In this document: positions 43,265 through 51,575 of the stretch, one piece after another
How the letters are laid out: each line of letters opens with the position of its first letter
How positions within the stretch are numbered: position 1 is the first letter of the stretch
Assembly (NCBI GenBank): GCA_027487315.1
Contig: JAIYDW010000110.1
Coordinates: forward strand, 1-60,596
Direction of reading: 5' to 3'
Source: Verrucomicrobiaceae bacterium
GTDB taxonomy: Bacteria; Verrucomicrobiota; Verrucomicrobiia; Verrucomicrobiales; Verrucomicrobiaceae
Length of the DNA stretch: 60,596 bases
Notes under the pieces: model-generated
What the model saw: only the letters and a program-made list of their open reading frames with translations
Databases searched by the model: none
What the model was told of the DNA's origin: nothing
Program-made: the position numbers and the translations under genes

Positions 43265-44623
43265 TCACTGCGGCTGCTCCAACAACCCCGCCATCCCCGG
43301 ATTCCGCTTCAAATAAACCCCAACCGCTCCCGGATCCTTCTCGTTCCAATCCCGAATCACCATCTCCAGCATCTCCCGCCGCATCTCCGCATTCTGAATC
43401 CCCCCCGCCGTCGCCATCGCATTCACCGGCTGACTCTCGGTCCACGCCGACACCAAATGCTGCCGCGCCATGTCCGCCGACGCCAAATGCCGGTTCTGAT
43501 CAATCCATCGCGCCAACCCCTCAGGCGACGCGTTCGACCAAATCCCAAAAATCGCTTCCTCAGCCGCGCCCCGCTCCCCAGGCTGAGTCAGCTTCGCCGA
43601 ATACTGCAGCGCCTTCCCCGGATCATCCGCCGCCCACACCCCCAGCGCCCGCGACGTCAACTCACTCCTCAGCCCCGCATCCGGCAGCGTCGCAATCCAC
43701 CCCAACGCCTCCCCCGGCGCAGCCCCCGCCCACGCTCCCACCACCGTCCCCAACCCCACCCCCGCATCCCCACCCTTCAAAGCCCACGCCGCCGCCGCCT
43801 TCGGATCCAACTCCGCCCACGCCCCCGCCACCACCGCCGCCATCGCCCCACTCCGCGGATGCTCGTCCAGCCAGGCCGCCGCCTCCGCCGGATACTGATC
43901 CGCCCATTCCGTCAACATCGACCCCAGCGCCGCCTCCCTAAAACTCCCCTCCGGCAGCGCATCCGCCCACCCCGCTCCCTTGTGCGGATCCGTGTTCGCC
44001 CAATACTGCATCACCTTCCCAATCGCCACCTCCCCCACCGGCGACCCCACATGCTCCAGCGCCCACTCCGCCGCCGCCACCGGATCACGCTTCGACCACG
44101 CCTCAGCCACCGTCGCCACCGAAGTCGCCCGCGCACTCCCGCTCAACTCCGTCACCACCCACGCCGCCGCCTCCGCAGGCGCCTTCTCCGCCCAAACCCC
44201 CGCCGCCGTGGCAAAAGCCGTCGCCCGCAACTCCCCCGGTGGCAACTCCCCGCAAGCCTTCAACGCCCCTTGCGGATCACTCTGCGCCCACGTCGACAAA
44301 AGCGCCTTCACATACCCTTGCCGATCCGCCATCCCCGTGATCGTCTTCAACTGCGCCCACGCCCCGCTCGGATCACTCGCCCCCATCGCCCCCGCCAATC
44401 GCATCAAATCACCCCGCCGCCGCTCCACATTCAGATCCGACAAAATCGCATCCATCCCCCGCTCCGGCGCCTTCGCCACCACCGCCGTCTCCCCGTCCAC
44501 CTCCACCCGTTCCTCGACCGCCCGCTCACCACTCACCGCCCCCTGCCGCGTCCCCCACCACCAACCAACGTTGCTCACCACCAGCAACCCCACCAGCACA
44601 GAGATGACAAGACGATGGCTCAT
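43265..44623 (-). CDS. W/DP-repeat helical protein, membrane anchored
   Basis: This 452-residue protein has an N-terminal membrane anchor (LVISVLVGLLVVSNVGWWWG). It is then made almost wholly of helical repeats of about 35 residues built on a W...DP..A..W pattern (AWSKRDPVAAAEWAL; YWANTDPHKGAGWA; AWAELDPKAAAAWAL; IWSNASPEGLARWI). This is like TPR/HEAT-type superhelices common in Verrucomicrobiota. There are about ten units and no catalytic motif. A scaffold role is likely, but partners are unknown. Confidence 0.75.
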   Translation of the reverse strand: MSHRLVISVLVGLLVVSNVGWWWGTRQGAVSGERAVEERVEVDGETAVVAKAPERGMDAILSDLNVERRRGDLMRLAGAMGASDPSGAWAQLKTITGMADRQGYVKALLSTWAQSDPQGALKACGELPPGELRATAFATAAGVWAEKAPAEAAAWVVTELSGSARATSVATVAEAWSKRDPVAAAEWALEHVGSPVGEVAIGKVMQYWANTDPHKGAGWADALPEGSFREAALGSMLTEWADQYPAEAAAWLDEHPRSGAMAAVVAGAWAELDPKAAAAWALKGGDAGVGLGTVVGAWAGAAPGEALGWIATLPDAGLRSELTSRALGVWAADDPGKALQYSAKLTQPGERGAAEEAIFGIWSNASPEGLARWIDQNRHLASADMARQHLVSAWTESQPVNAMATAGGIQNAEMRREMLEMVIRDWNEKDPGAVGVYLKRNPGMAGLLEQPQ

Positions 44624-44691
44624 GGCTTCAACAAACGAACCGCAGGAATCTCCCTGCGGTCCGCTTCATCAAACATCAAAAATCACTCCCA

Positions 44692-46368
44692 TCAAGACGT
44701 TGGCAGCGCAAAGGTGCCGGTATCCGTGTCTTTCTGCCGACTCTTGTCGAACTCCGTCCTCGTGAACGTTCCGGCCGCAAAGTTCAGCACGTAGTCGTCC
44801 CACTTGTCCAACTTGAACTGCACACGCAGTGTCGCCGTCGTCGTTCCAGGAGTATACGTGTAGGTGAAGGGATCGATGTCCGTTGGATCCGTTTCACGCC
44901 CCGTCGTCGCCGTCAAAAACGTCAACCGCTCAGGCAGTTGCGTTCCGTTCTCGCTCACCAAATACGCCAGACCCGTCAACGCCGCCGGCGCATTTCCGTC
45001 ACCTACTTGGGCTCCCGGCATCCCCGGACCATCGTCGTCATCATCATCCTCATCGTCGTCCTCCCCATCGTTGTCGTCATCGTCGTCGTCATCATTGTCG
45101 ATGTCATCCCCATCATCATCCTTGTCCCGACCCCGACGCTTGCCGTCCCCATCCACATCATCCTCGTCCGCATCCCCATTGCCGCGTCCATCCCCGTCAA
45201 TGTCGTCTTCGTTGACATCGTCATCATCCAGACCGTCGCCATCAATGTCATCCTCAGAAGGATTGTCATCCAACTTCCCGTCGCCATCGATGTCCAACTC
45301 AGTCACCGCATCATCACGACGCCCATCCCCGTCGATGTCATCCTCGTCCAACGAGTCATCATCATCCCCGTCCCCATCGATATCGTCTTCATCCAGCGAA
45401 TCATCATCATCGCCATCGCCGTCAATGTCCGACTCGGAAGGATGATCATCCAGCCTGCCGTCTCCATCGACGTCCGTCTCCGTCAGACTGTCATCATCCC
45501 GCCCATCTCCGTCGATGTCGTCTTCATCAACACTGTCATCATCGTCATATCCATCCCCATCAATGTCCTCCTCCAACGGATCGTCATCATTCAAACCATC
45601 ACCATCAATGTCGGACTCAGACGAATTGTCATCCGCACGTCCATCCCCATCAATATCCAGTTCCGTCACCAAATCGTCATCCCGGCCATCCCCGTCAATG
45701 TCATCTTCCGATGCGCTGTCATCGTCCACACCATCCCCGTCAATGTCATCCTCAGTCGCATCATCATCATTCTTCCCGTCCCCATCAATATCCCTCTCCG
45801 CAGCCGAATCATCCCTCCGCCCGTCCCCATCCATGTCCGTCTCGGACGGATGATCATCCGGCAGCCCATCCCCATCCACATCCAACTCCAGCACATCGTC
45901 ATCGTTCAAACCGTCCCCATCCACATCGTCCTCCAGCGGACTGTCATCCAGTTTCCCGTCCCCATCGATGTCCCTCTCCGCCACAGAATCATCCAGCCTT
46001 CCATCCCCATCAATGTCCGTCTCAATCGGACTGTCATCATCAAACCCATCCCCATCCATGTCATCCTCCGCAACCGAGTCATCGAGCAACCCATCATCAT
46101 CAATGTCCAACTCCAGCGCACTGTCATTGTTCAACCGATCCCCAATGTAACTCCCCGCCTTCGGACCCGATTTAGCCACCCCGCCATCCACGTTCCGATC
46201 CAAGCCGTTCGGCAGACCGTCATTGTCCACATCCGGATCCACGTCATTGCTCAATCCATCCTCATCCAAATCAGCAGCGGCAGGGAGCGCAAAGGCCTCG
46301 GGTTGAGTCACAAGTGGCACGGAAAGACCCAAGGTGAGGGCGAAAAGACGGGAACGAATCGGTTTCAT
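44692..46368 (-). CDS. Acidic DxDGDG-repeat (thrombospondin type 3-like) exported protein
   Basis: This 558-residue protein has a signal peptide (SRLFALTLGLSVPLVTQPEAFA). Some 22 near-identical units of about 15 residues follow (core DIDGDG with a DDS.xE spacer), each a calcium-binding loop of the EF-hand/TSP3 type. Then comes a very acidic tail and a C-terminal domain of about 120 residues with the phrase YLVSENGTQLPERLTFLTAT. At the DNA level the units form a tandem repeat. It is a likely calcium-bound rod on the cell surface, with a C-terminal domain of unknown use. Confidence 0.82.
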   Translation of the reverse strand: MKPIRSRLFALTLGLSVPLVTQPEAFALPAAADLDEDGLSNDVDPDVDNDGLPNGLDRNVDGGVAKSGPKAGSYIGDRLNNDSALELDIDDDGLLDDSVAEDDMDGDGFDDDSPIETDIDGDGRLDDSVAERDIDGDGKLDDSPLEDDVDGDGLNDDDVLELDVDGDGLPDDHPSETDMDGDGRRDDSAAERDIDGDGKNDDDATEDDIDGDGVDDDSASEDDIDGDGRDDDLVTELDIDGDGRADDNSSESDIDGDGLNDDDPLEEDIDGDGYDDDDSVDEDDIDGDGRDDDSLTETDVDGDGRLDDHPSESDIDGDGDDDDSLDEDDIDGDGDDDDSLDEDDIDGDGRRDDAVTELDIDGDGKLDDNPSEDDIDGDGLDDDDVNEDDIDGDGRGNGDADEDDVDGDGKRRGRDKDDDGDDIDNDDDDDDDNDGEDDDEDDDDDDGPGMPGAQVGDGNAPAALTGLAYLVSENGTQLPERLTFLTATTGRETDPTDIDPFTYTYTPGTTTATLRVQFKLDKWDDYVLNFAAGTFTRTEFDKSRQKDTDTGTFALPTS

Positions 46369-46736
46369 AAGTCAGTGAGGGTTAGGTGAATTCTCTAGGA
46401 TGCTGATTTTGACGAATTAATTCGGACGATATCAGAAAAATTCGGAAAAGTCACCTCCGTTTTCGATCCTCCATACCCAATTTGAACCCCATAAAAAACT
46501 TCGCGCAATTCTCGCACCATCCAGCCCAATCCTCGCCCAATTCACCGATGATCCCTCCTCCACCACTCCCCCAACACCCTGAACCCCAAAACACTCCATC
46601 ACCCCAAAATCGCTATCGCAACCCTCAAATCGGGACAAATTCGTGTGCTACCCTGTCCCATTGATTGACTAGAATCACATCATCGCGGAACCAACCAGCG
46701 ACCTGCCGCTCCCGACCAGCCCTCAATCTCCCATCC
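46369..46736. other. Intergenic region, no gene seen
   Basis: About 370 bp between divergent genes. It is the likely promoter region of the phosphate operon and the acidic-repeat gene. I looked for a Pho box (two CTGTCAT-like halves); only CCTGTCCCATTGATTGAC near 46649 bears some likeness, and I do not call it. Confidence 0.4.
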
Positions 46737-47951
46737 ATGCGCCTCCCTCTCACGGCTTCCGCCCTCACTCTCTCCCTCGCCGCACTGGGACCCCTCCCCA
46801 ACTTGGCTGGCGACACCCCGCCCCCATCCTCCCCCGCCCTCCTTTCCCCAACCCTCACCAACCCCACCTCCCTCGGCGAAAAATGGGAGAACCTCGGACG
46901 CATCTATCAAAGCGACACCAACCCCATCCTCCAGGAATTCTGGCTCCTCGGCCGCTACCATGGTCAATACCACTGGTCCGAAGGTTCCGCTGGCCAGAGC
47001 GAAGGCTACGAAACCCGCCGCCACCGCCTCGGCTTCCAGGCCCGCCTCTTCGAAAAACTCAGCCTCCATGCCCAAATGGTCAGCGGCAGCGACTTCGAAC
47101 CCTTCTACGGCGGATTTACAGAACTCTGGGCCCAGTGGGCCTTCAGCGAAAGCATCGCTCTCACCATCGGTCAGCAGAAACATCGCTTCACCCATGACCG
47201 GAACGTCTCCAGCCGATACATCAACTACCTCGAGCGTAGCATGATGACCAACATGTTCGGCGCCGACTACACCCCCGCCGTCACCCTCCTTGGCAGCATC
47301 GACAAGTTGACCTACTACACCGGTCTCTTCTCCAACGCCACCGGCACAGACGTGGGCGAAGCCTTCACCGACTTCGACTCCGGCTACTCCTTCCTCGCCG
47401 CCGCCTACTATGACCTCGGCCCCTCGCTCGGCGCCGACACCGCTCAGCTCCACTTCACTTATGTTCATAGCGACGCCAATGAAAACGCCACCAACCTCAA
47501 TCGATTCGACAACGGCATCTCCTCCGCCCTCATCCTCACCAAAGGCTCCGGAGCCCTCGTGACCGAAGTCACAGCCGGTCTCGGCAGCGACGAAGGTGAC
47601 GCCGTCGCTCTCAACTTCCAACCCAGCTTTTTCCTCACCGACAACCTCCAAATCGCTGCCCGCTACCAGCTCGCCGGCTCCAACAATCCCGAAGGCCTTA
47701 AGCCCCAGCGCCGCTACGAGGAACCCGCCGGACTCCCCTCAGGCGACCTCTACCAAGCCGCCTACATCGGTCTCAACTACCACATCGCCAAACACCGTCT
47801 CAAACTCATGACCGGCCTCGAATACGCCACCATGGGCGGCGAGGAAGTCTGGACCGCCAGCACCATGGTCCGCTTCTTCTTCGGCCCCCACTCCGGCGGC
47901 CCTTTCCCCATGAATCAAATGCAGAGTGGCCACTTCTTCCACCACGATTGA
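46737..47951 (+). CDS. Phosphate-selective porin (OprO/OprP-like)
   Basis: The ATG at 46737 gives a signal peptide (LTASALTLSLAALGPLPNLAG). The 404-residue protein then has the alternating strand pattern of a 16-strand trimeric porin. Family landmarks include YETRRHRLGFQARLF, FTELWAQWAFSESIALTIGQQKHRF and YLERSMMTNMFGADYTPAVTLLG, and it ends in a hydrophobic strand (TASTMVRFFFGPH). It begins the run of phosphate genes, so it is probably the outer-membrane channel feeding PstS. I do not see the polyphosphate-binding Lys clusters well enough to choose OprO over OprP. Confidence 0.82.
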   Translation: MRLPLTASALTLSLAALGPLPNLAGDTPPPSSPALLSPTLTNPTSLGEKWENLGRIYQSDTNPILQEFWLLGRYHGQYHWSEGSAGQSEGYETRRHRLGFQARLFEKLSLHAQMVSGSDFEPFYGGFTELWAQWAFSESIALTIGQQKHRFTHDRNVSSRYINYLERSMMTNMFGADYTPAVTLLGSIDKLTYYTGLFSNATGTDVGEAFTDFDSGYSFLAAAYYDLGPSLGADTAQLHFTYVHSDANENATNLNRFDNGISSALILTKGSGALVTEVTAGLGSDEGDAVALNFQPSFFLTDNLQIAARYQLAGSNNPEGLKPQRRYEEPAGLPSGDLYQAAYIGLNYHIAKHRLKLMTGLEYATMGGEEVWTASTMVRFFFGPHSGGPFPMNQMQSGHFFHHD

Positions 47952-48104
47952 TCGTTCCCAACGCTTGGTTTCATAATTTCCTCGCATCCTCTGCTAGGCC
48001 TCTCACTCAAGACCCGTTCGACCCTCACCCACTTTTTTTCTCTCCACCTCATACCTCGCCTTGCAGCCCACCCGATCAATGCCCTATTCATTCCCCCGAC
48101 CTTT

Positions 48105-49076
48105 ATGATCTCTAGCCTTCGTCTCTCCCACCTCATTGGCCTCGTCGCCGCCTCCCTCGCGTCCACCACCTTCTCCGCTACCGAGGTGGATCCCGCCCTT
48201 CCCGAATACCAAACCACCGGCGGCGTCTCCGGCAGCCTCATTTCCATCGGCTCCGATACCCTCAACAATCTCATGACCTTCTGGGCAGAGGGCTTCCGCG
48301 CCAAATACCCCAACGTCAGCATTCAAATCGAAGGCAAAGGCTCCGCCACAGCCCCCCCCGCCCTCATCGAAGGCACCGCTCAACTCGGCCCCATGAGCCG
48401 CGAAATGAAACAGGAGGAAATCGACGCCTTCGAAACCAAATTCGGTTACAAACCCACCGCCATCCGCGTCGCCGTCGACGCCCTCGCCGTCTTCGCCCAC
48501 AAAGACAACACCCTCAAAGGCCTCAACCTCGCCCAAGTCGACGCCATCTTCTCTTCCACCCGCAAACTCGGCGCCCCGGCCGATCTTGCTGACTGGGGCC
48601 AAGCCGGGCTCCCCGCCTGGAACGGCCGCGCCATCTCCCTCTACGGTCGCAACAGCGCCTCCGGCACCTACGGCTTCTTCAAAGAAGCGGCCCTTGGAAA
48701 GGGTGACTTCAAAGCCTCCGTCAAAGAACAGCCCGGCTCTTCCGCCGTCGTTCAAGGTGTTTCCGCTGACGAATTCGGCCTTGGCTACTCCGGGATCGGT
48801 TACATCACCTCCGGCGTCCGCACCCTCCCCATCGCCGCCGAAGGCACCGAATACGCTGAGCCCACCTACTCAAACTGCCTCGATGGCAGCTACCCCCTCG
48901 CCCGCTTCCTCTACATCTACATCAACAAAGCCCCCGGCAAACCCCTCAATGCCACCACCGCCGAGTTCCTCAAGTTCATCATCTCCAAGCAAGGCCAGGA
49001 AATCGTCGTCAAAGATGGCTATTACCCCCTGCCCGCTGAACTCGCCAGCGAGGTGAGCACAAGCCTCGCACCCTGA
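48105..49076 (+). CDS. pstS: Phosphate-binding periplasmic protein PstS
   Basis: The 323-residue protein has a signal peptide (LIGLVAASLASTTFSA) and then the PstS fold: GGVSGSLISIGSDTL (the first phosphate-contacting loop), a helix LMTFWAEGFRAKYP, QLGPMSREMKQEEI, and YGRNSASGTYGFFKEAALG, where SGT contacts phosphate. It has the length of SBP-type PstS proteins of the Pseudomonas kind rather than E. coli. It delivers phosphate to the PstCA permease encoded just downstream. Confidence 0.92.
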   Translation: MISSLRLSHLIGLVAASLASTTFSATEVDPALPEYQTTGGVSGSLISIGSDTLNNLMTFWAEGFRAKYPNVSIQIEGKGSATAPPALIEGTAQLGPMSREMKQEEIDAFETKFGYKPTAIRVAVDALAVFAHKDNTLKGLNLAQVDAIFSSTRKLGAPADLADWGQAGLPAWNGRAISLYGRNSASGTYGFFKEAALGKGDFKASVKEQPGSSAVVQGVSADEFGLGYSGIGYITSGVRTLPIAAEGTEYAEPTYSNCLDGSYPLARFLYIYINKAPGKPLNATTAEFLKFIISKQGQEIVVKDGYYPLPAELASEVSTSLAP

Positions 49077-49196
49077 TCGTGCGGCCAATTGTGTCAGACC
49101 TGTCACTCAAGACCCGGTCCCGCACAATTGGCGTAGCGAACTCCTTGACGGGCCACACCTCTGGTGTGAATGCATTGCCCGTCATCCTCGCTGCCT
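49077..49196. repeat. Inverted repeat between pstS and pstC
   Basis: GCCAATTGTG (49084-49093) and CACAATTGGC (49123-49132) are perfect 10-bp arms, extended by GTGCGG/CCGCAC just outside or inside them. There is no T-run, so it is not a standard terminator; an attenuating or RNA-stabilising stem is possible. Confidence 0.45.
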
Positions 49197-51575
49197 ATGC
49201 AGTCCGCCGAATCGCCCGAACCCCTTCGCGACCCAGCAGCTCCCCCCAGGAGCCCTTCTCCTGTGCCCGAGCGCTTCATGGTCAGCAAAGGCGTACTCCG
49301 CTTCGACCGATTCATGACTTATGTCATCCTCTTCGGTGGCATCGGCATCATCGCCGCCGTCTTCGGCATCTTTGTCTTCATCGGTAGCGTCATCTGGCCT
49401 CTGTTCCAAAGCCCCACCCTCACCCCTCTGCGGGAGTTGCCCCTCGCCACCTCCGGCACCACCCTGGTCGGGCTCGACGAACGTTCCGAACTCCCCTACT
49501 CCTACGACGGCTCGGCCGATCTCCACTTCCACTCCGGATCCTCAAACGTTTCCCAACCCCTCGGCCTCGAACCCGGCACCCAAATCACCTTCTGGCGTCA
49601 AGATCGCCTCAACGACCGCATCCTCCTCGGCACCCAGGACGGCCGCGTCGGCTTCGTCGACATCAGCTTCACCGCCAAGCAATCCTCCCCTAAAGCCCCT
49701 CGATCCGTCACCGGCAGCCTCAAACTCGCCCCCTGGCTTGCCCTCAATAACCCGGCCCCGGTCGAATCCCTCGACTACGCTAGCCAAGGCGAACGCAAAC
49801 TCTTCGGTGCAATCGTCAACGCCCCCGAAGGCCCCAAACTCCTCGTCGTCGGCCAACGCCAGAAAAAAGGCCTTATGGGCGCAGGCAAACTCGAAGCCAC
49901 CCCACCAGAAGACCTCACTCCCCTGCTCGCAGGCGCACGCCCCATCCGCGTCCTCCTCCCAGGCACCGCCGACGCCATCATCGTCCAAACCAAATCCAAC
50001 GAACTTCTTTACCTCTTCCGGGCTCCTTCAGGCTGGGAAGTCCGCCAGCAACTGAAGCCCTTCGCTGACATCGCCACCGACATCACTGTCATGGACTTCC
50101 TCTACGGCGATGTCTCACTCGTTCTCGGTGATTCCAAAGGCAATGTCCGCATCCTCAGCCTGAACGTCCCCCCAGGCAGCGACCGTCGCCTCTTCACCGA
50201 AACCCAGCGCCTCCAACCCCTCGACGCCCCCATCCGCCATTTCGTCGCCAGCCGCCGCAATAAGTCCTTCGTCGTCGCTGGCGACACCCAATGCGCCCTC
50301 TGCTACGCCACCACCGGCACCGTCCGCTCAGTCCTCGATCTTCCCTACACCGTCCGCAGCCTCTGCCTCGACGCCAAAGCCGAGCACCTCGGCATCGTCG
50401 ATTCTGATGGCACCCTCCACCTCAATACCGTCCACGATCCCCACCCCGAGGCCGGCTGGCGCACCTTCTTCGGCAAAATCTGGTACGAAGGCTACAGCGA
50501 GCCCAAATGGGAATGGCAATCCACCGGTGGCACCGACGACTTCGAACCCAAACTCTCCCTCGTCCCCCTTATCATCGGCTCCATCAAAGGCACCCTCTAC
50601 GCCATGCTCTTCGCGGTCCCCATCGCCCTCCTCGCCGCCATCTACACCAGCCAATTCCTCAGCGCCTCAGTCAAACGCATCGTCAAACCCGCCATGGAAA
50701 TCATGGCCTCCCTCCCGTCCGTCGTTCTCGGCTTCCTCGCCGCCCTTTGGCTCGCCCCGATCATCGAAACCAAAGTCCCTTCCATCCTGCTGCTCATCCT
50801 CTCAATCCCCCTCTCCGCCATGATCGCCGGATCCATCTGGATTCGTGTCCCCCTCCACCAACGCAACCGCCTCCCTCGCGGTGCCGAATTCTGGCTCCTC
50901 GCCCCCCTCATGGCCGCCCTCGGCTACCTCGCCTGGCTCTCCGGTCCCGCTCTCGAATCCCTTCTCTTCGTCGCCAAACTCCCCGATGGCTCGCAAATCG
51001 CCGACTTCCGCCTCTGGTGGCCTCAATTCACCGGCCTCCCCTACGACCAACGCAACTGCCTCGTCGTCGGCTTCATGATGGGCTTCGCTGTCATCCCCGT
51101 CATCTTCACCATCGCCGAAGACGCCCTCTCCAACGTCCCGCCCGCTCTCACCAGCGCCGCCGAAGCCCTCGGTGCCTCCCGCTGGCAGGTCGTCCGCACC
51201 GTCGTCCTCCCCATCGCCTCCGCTGGCATCTTCTCCGCCCTCATGATCGGCCTCGGCCGCGCCGTCGGCGAAACCATGATCGTCGTCATGGCCACCGGCA
51301 ATACCCCGGTCGTCGATGCCGCCGGACGCCTCCTCTTCGGCGACCCCGGACTCGGCGGCGGTCTCTTCCCGCTCGCCGATCACTGGAACATCTTCAGCGG
51401 CATGCGCACCCTCTCCGCCAACATCGCCGTCGAACTCCCCGAAGCCGCCCAGGGCTCCACCCACTACCGCACCCTCTTCCTCGGTGCCTTCGCCCTCTTT
51501 TTGATGACCTTCGTCCTCAACACCGCCGCCGAACTCCTCCGTCAACGGTTACGTGAAAAATTCAAAATCGTCTGA
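49197..51575 (+). CDS. pstC: Phosphate ABC transporter permease PstC with large extra domain
   Basis: The frame opens at 49170, but the ATG at 49197 is equally good; neither has a clear ribosome site. The 792-residue product is far longer than E. coli PstC (319). A first membrane helix (FGGIGIIAAVFGIFVFIGSVIW) is followed by about 350 residues of beta-propeller-like repeats (GTQDGRVGFVDIS; GDSKGNVRILSL; GIVDSDGTLHL). The permease core comes next, from LVPLIIGSIKGTLYAMLFAVP, with the ABC-contact EAA loop SAAEALGASRWQVVRTVVLP. Long PstC forms occur in gammaproteobacteria too; the extra part may sense or gate. Confidence 0.88.
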   Translation: MQSAESPEPLRDPAAPPRSPSPVPERFMVSKGVLRFDRFMTYVILFGGIGIIAAVFGIFVFIGSVIWPLFQSPTLTPLRELPLATSGTTLVGLDERSELPYSYDGSADLHFHSGSSNVSQPLGLEPGTQITFWRQDRLNDRILLGTQDGRVGFVDISFTAKQSSPKAPRSVTGSLKLAPWLALNNPAPVESLDYASQGERKLFGAIVNAPEGPKLLVVGQRQKKGLMGAGKLEATPPEDLTPLLAGARPIRVLLPGTADAIIVQTKSNELLYLFRAPSGWEVRQQLKPFADIATDITVMDFLYGDVSLVLGDSKGNVRILSLNVPPGSDRRLFTETQRLQPLDAPIRHFVASRRNKSFVVAGDTQCALCYATTGTVRSVLDLPYTVRSLCLDAKAEHLGIVDSDGTLHLNTVHDPHPEAGWRTFFGKIWYEGYSEPKWEWQSTGGTDDFEPKLSLVPLIIGSIKGTLYAMLFAVPIALLAAIYTSQFLSASVKRIVKPAMEIMASLPSVVLGFLAALWLAPIIETKVPSILLLILSIPLSAMIAGSIWIRVPLHQRNRLPRGAEFWLLAPLMAALGYLAWLSGPALESLLFVAKLPDGSQIADFRLWWPQFTGLPYDQRNCLVVGFMMGFAVIPVIFTIAEDALSNVPPALTSAAEALGASRWQVVRTVVLPIASAGIFSALMIGLGRAVGETMIVVMATGNTPVVDAAGRLLFGDPGLGGGLFPLADHWNIFSGMRTLSANIAVELPEAAQGSTHYRTLFLGAFALFLMTFVLNTAAELLRQRLREKFKIV

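Noticed and set aside
44692-46368. Regular repeats as a CRISPR array
   Set aside because: They are in-frame protein repeats with variable codons and no spacers.
44938-46389. Very long plus-strand frame (483 codons) of Ile/Val/Pro repeats
   Set aside because: It is the mirror of the DxDGDG repeats on the other strand; the coding strand has a signal peptide and sensible calcium-loop units.
46600-46736. Pho box before the phosphate operon
   Set aside because: Only a single weak CTGTCCC half is visible, without the second half at the right spacing.
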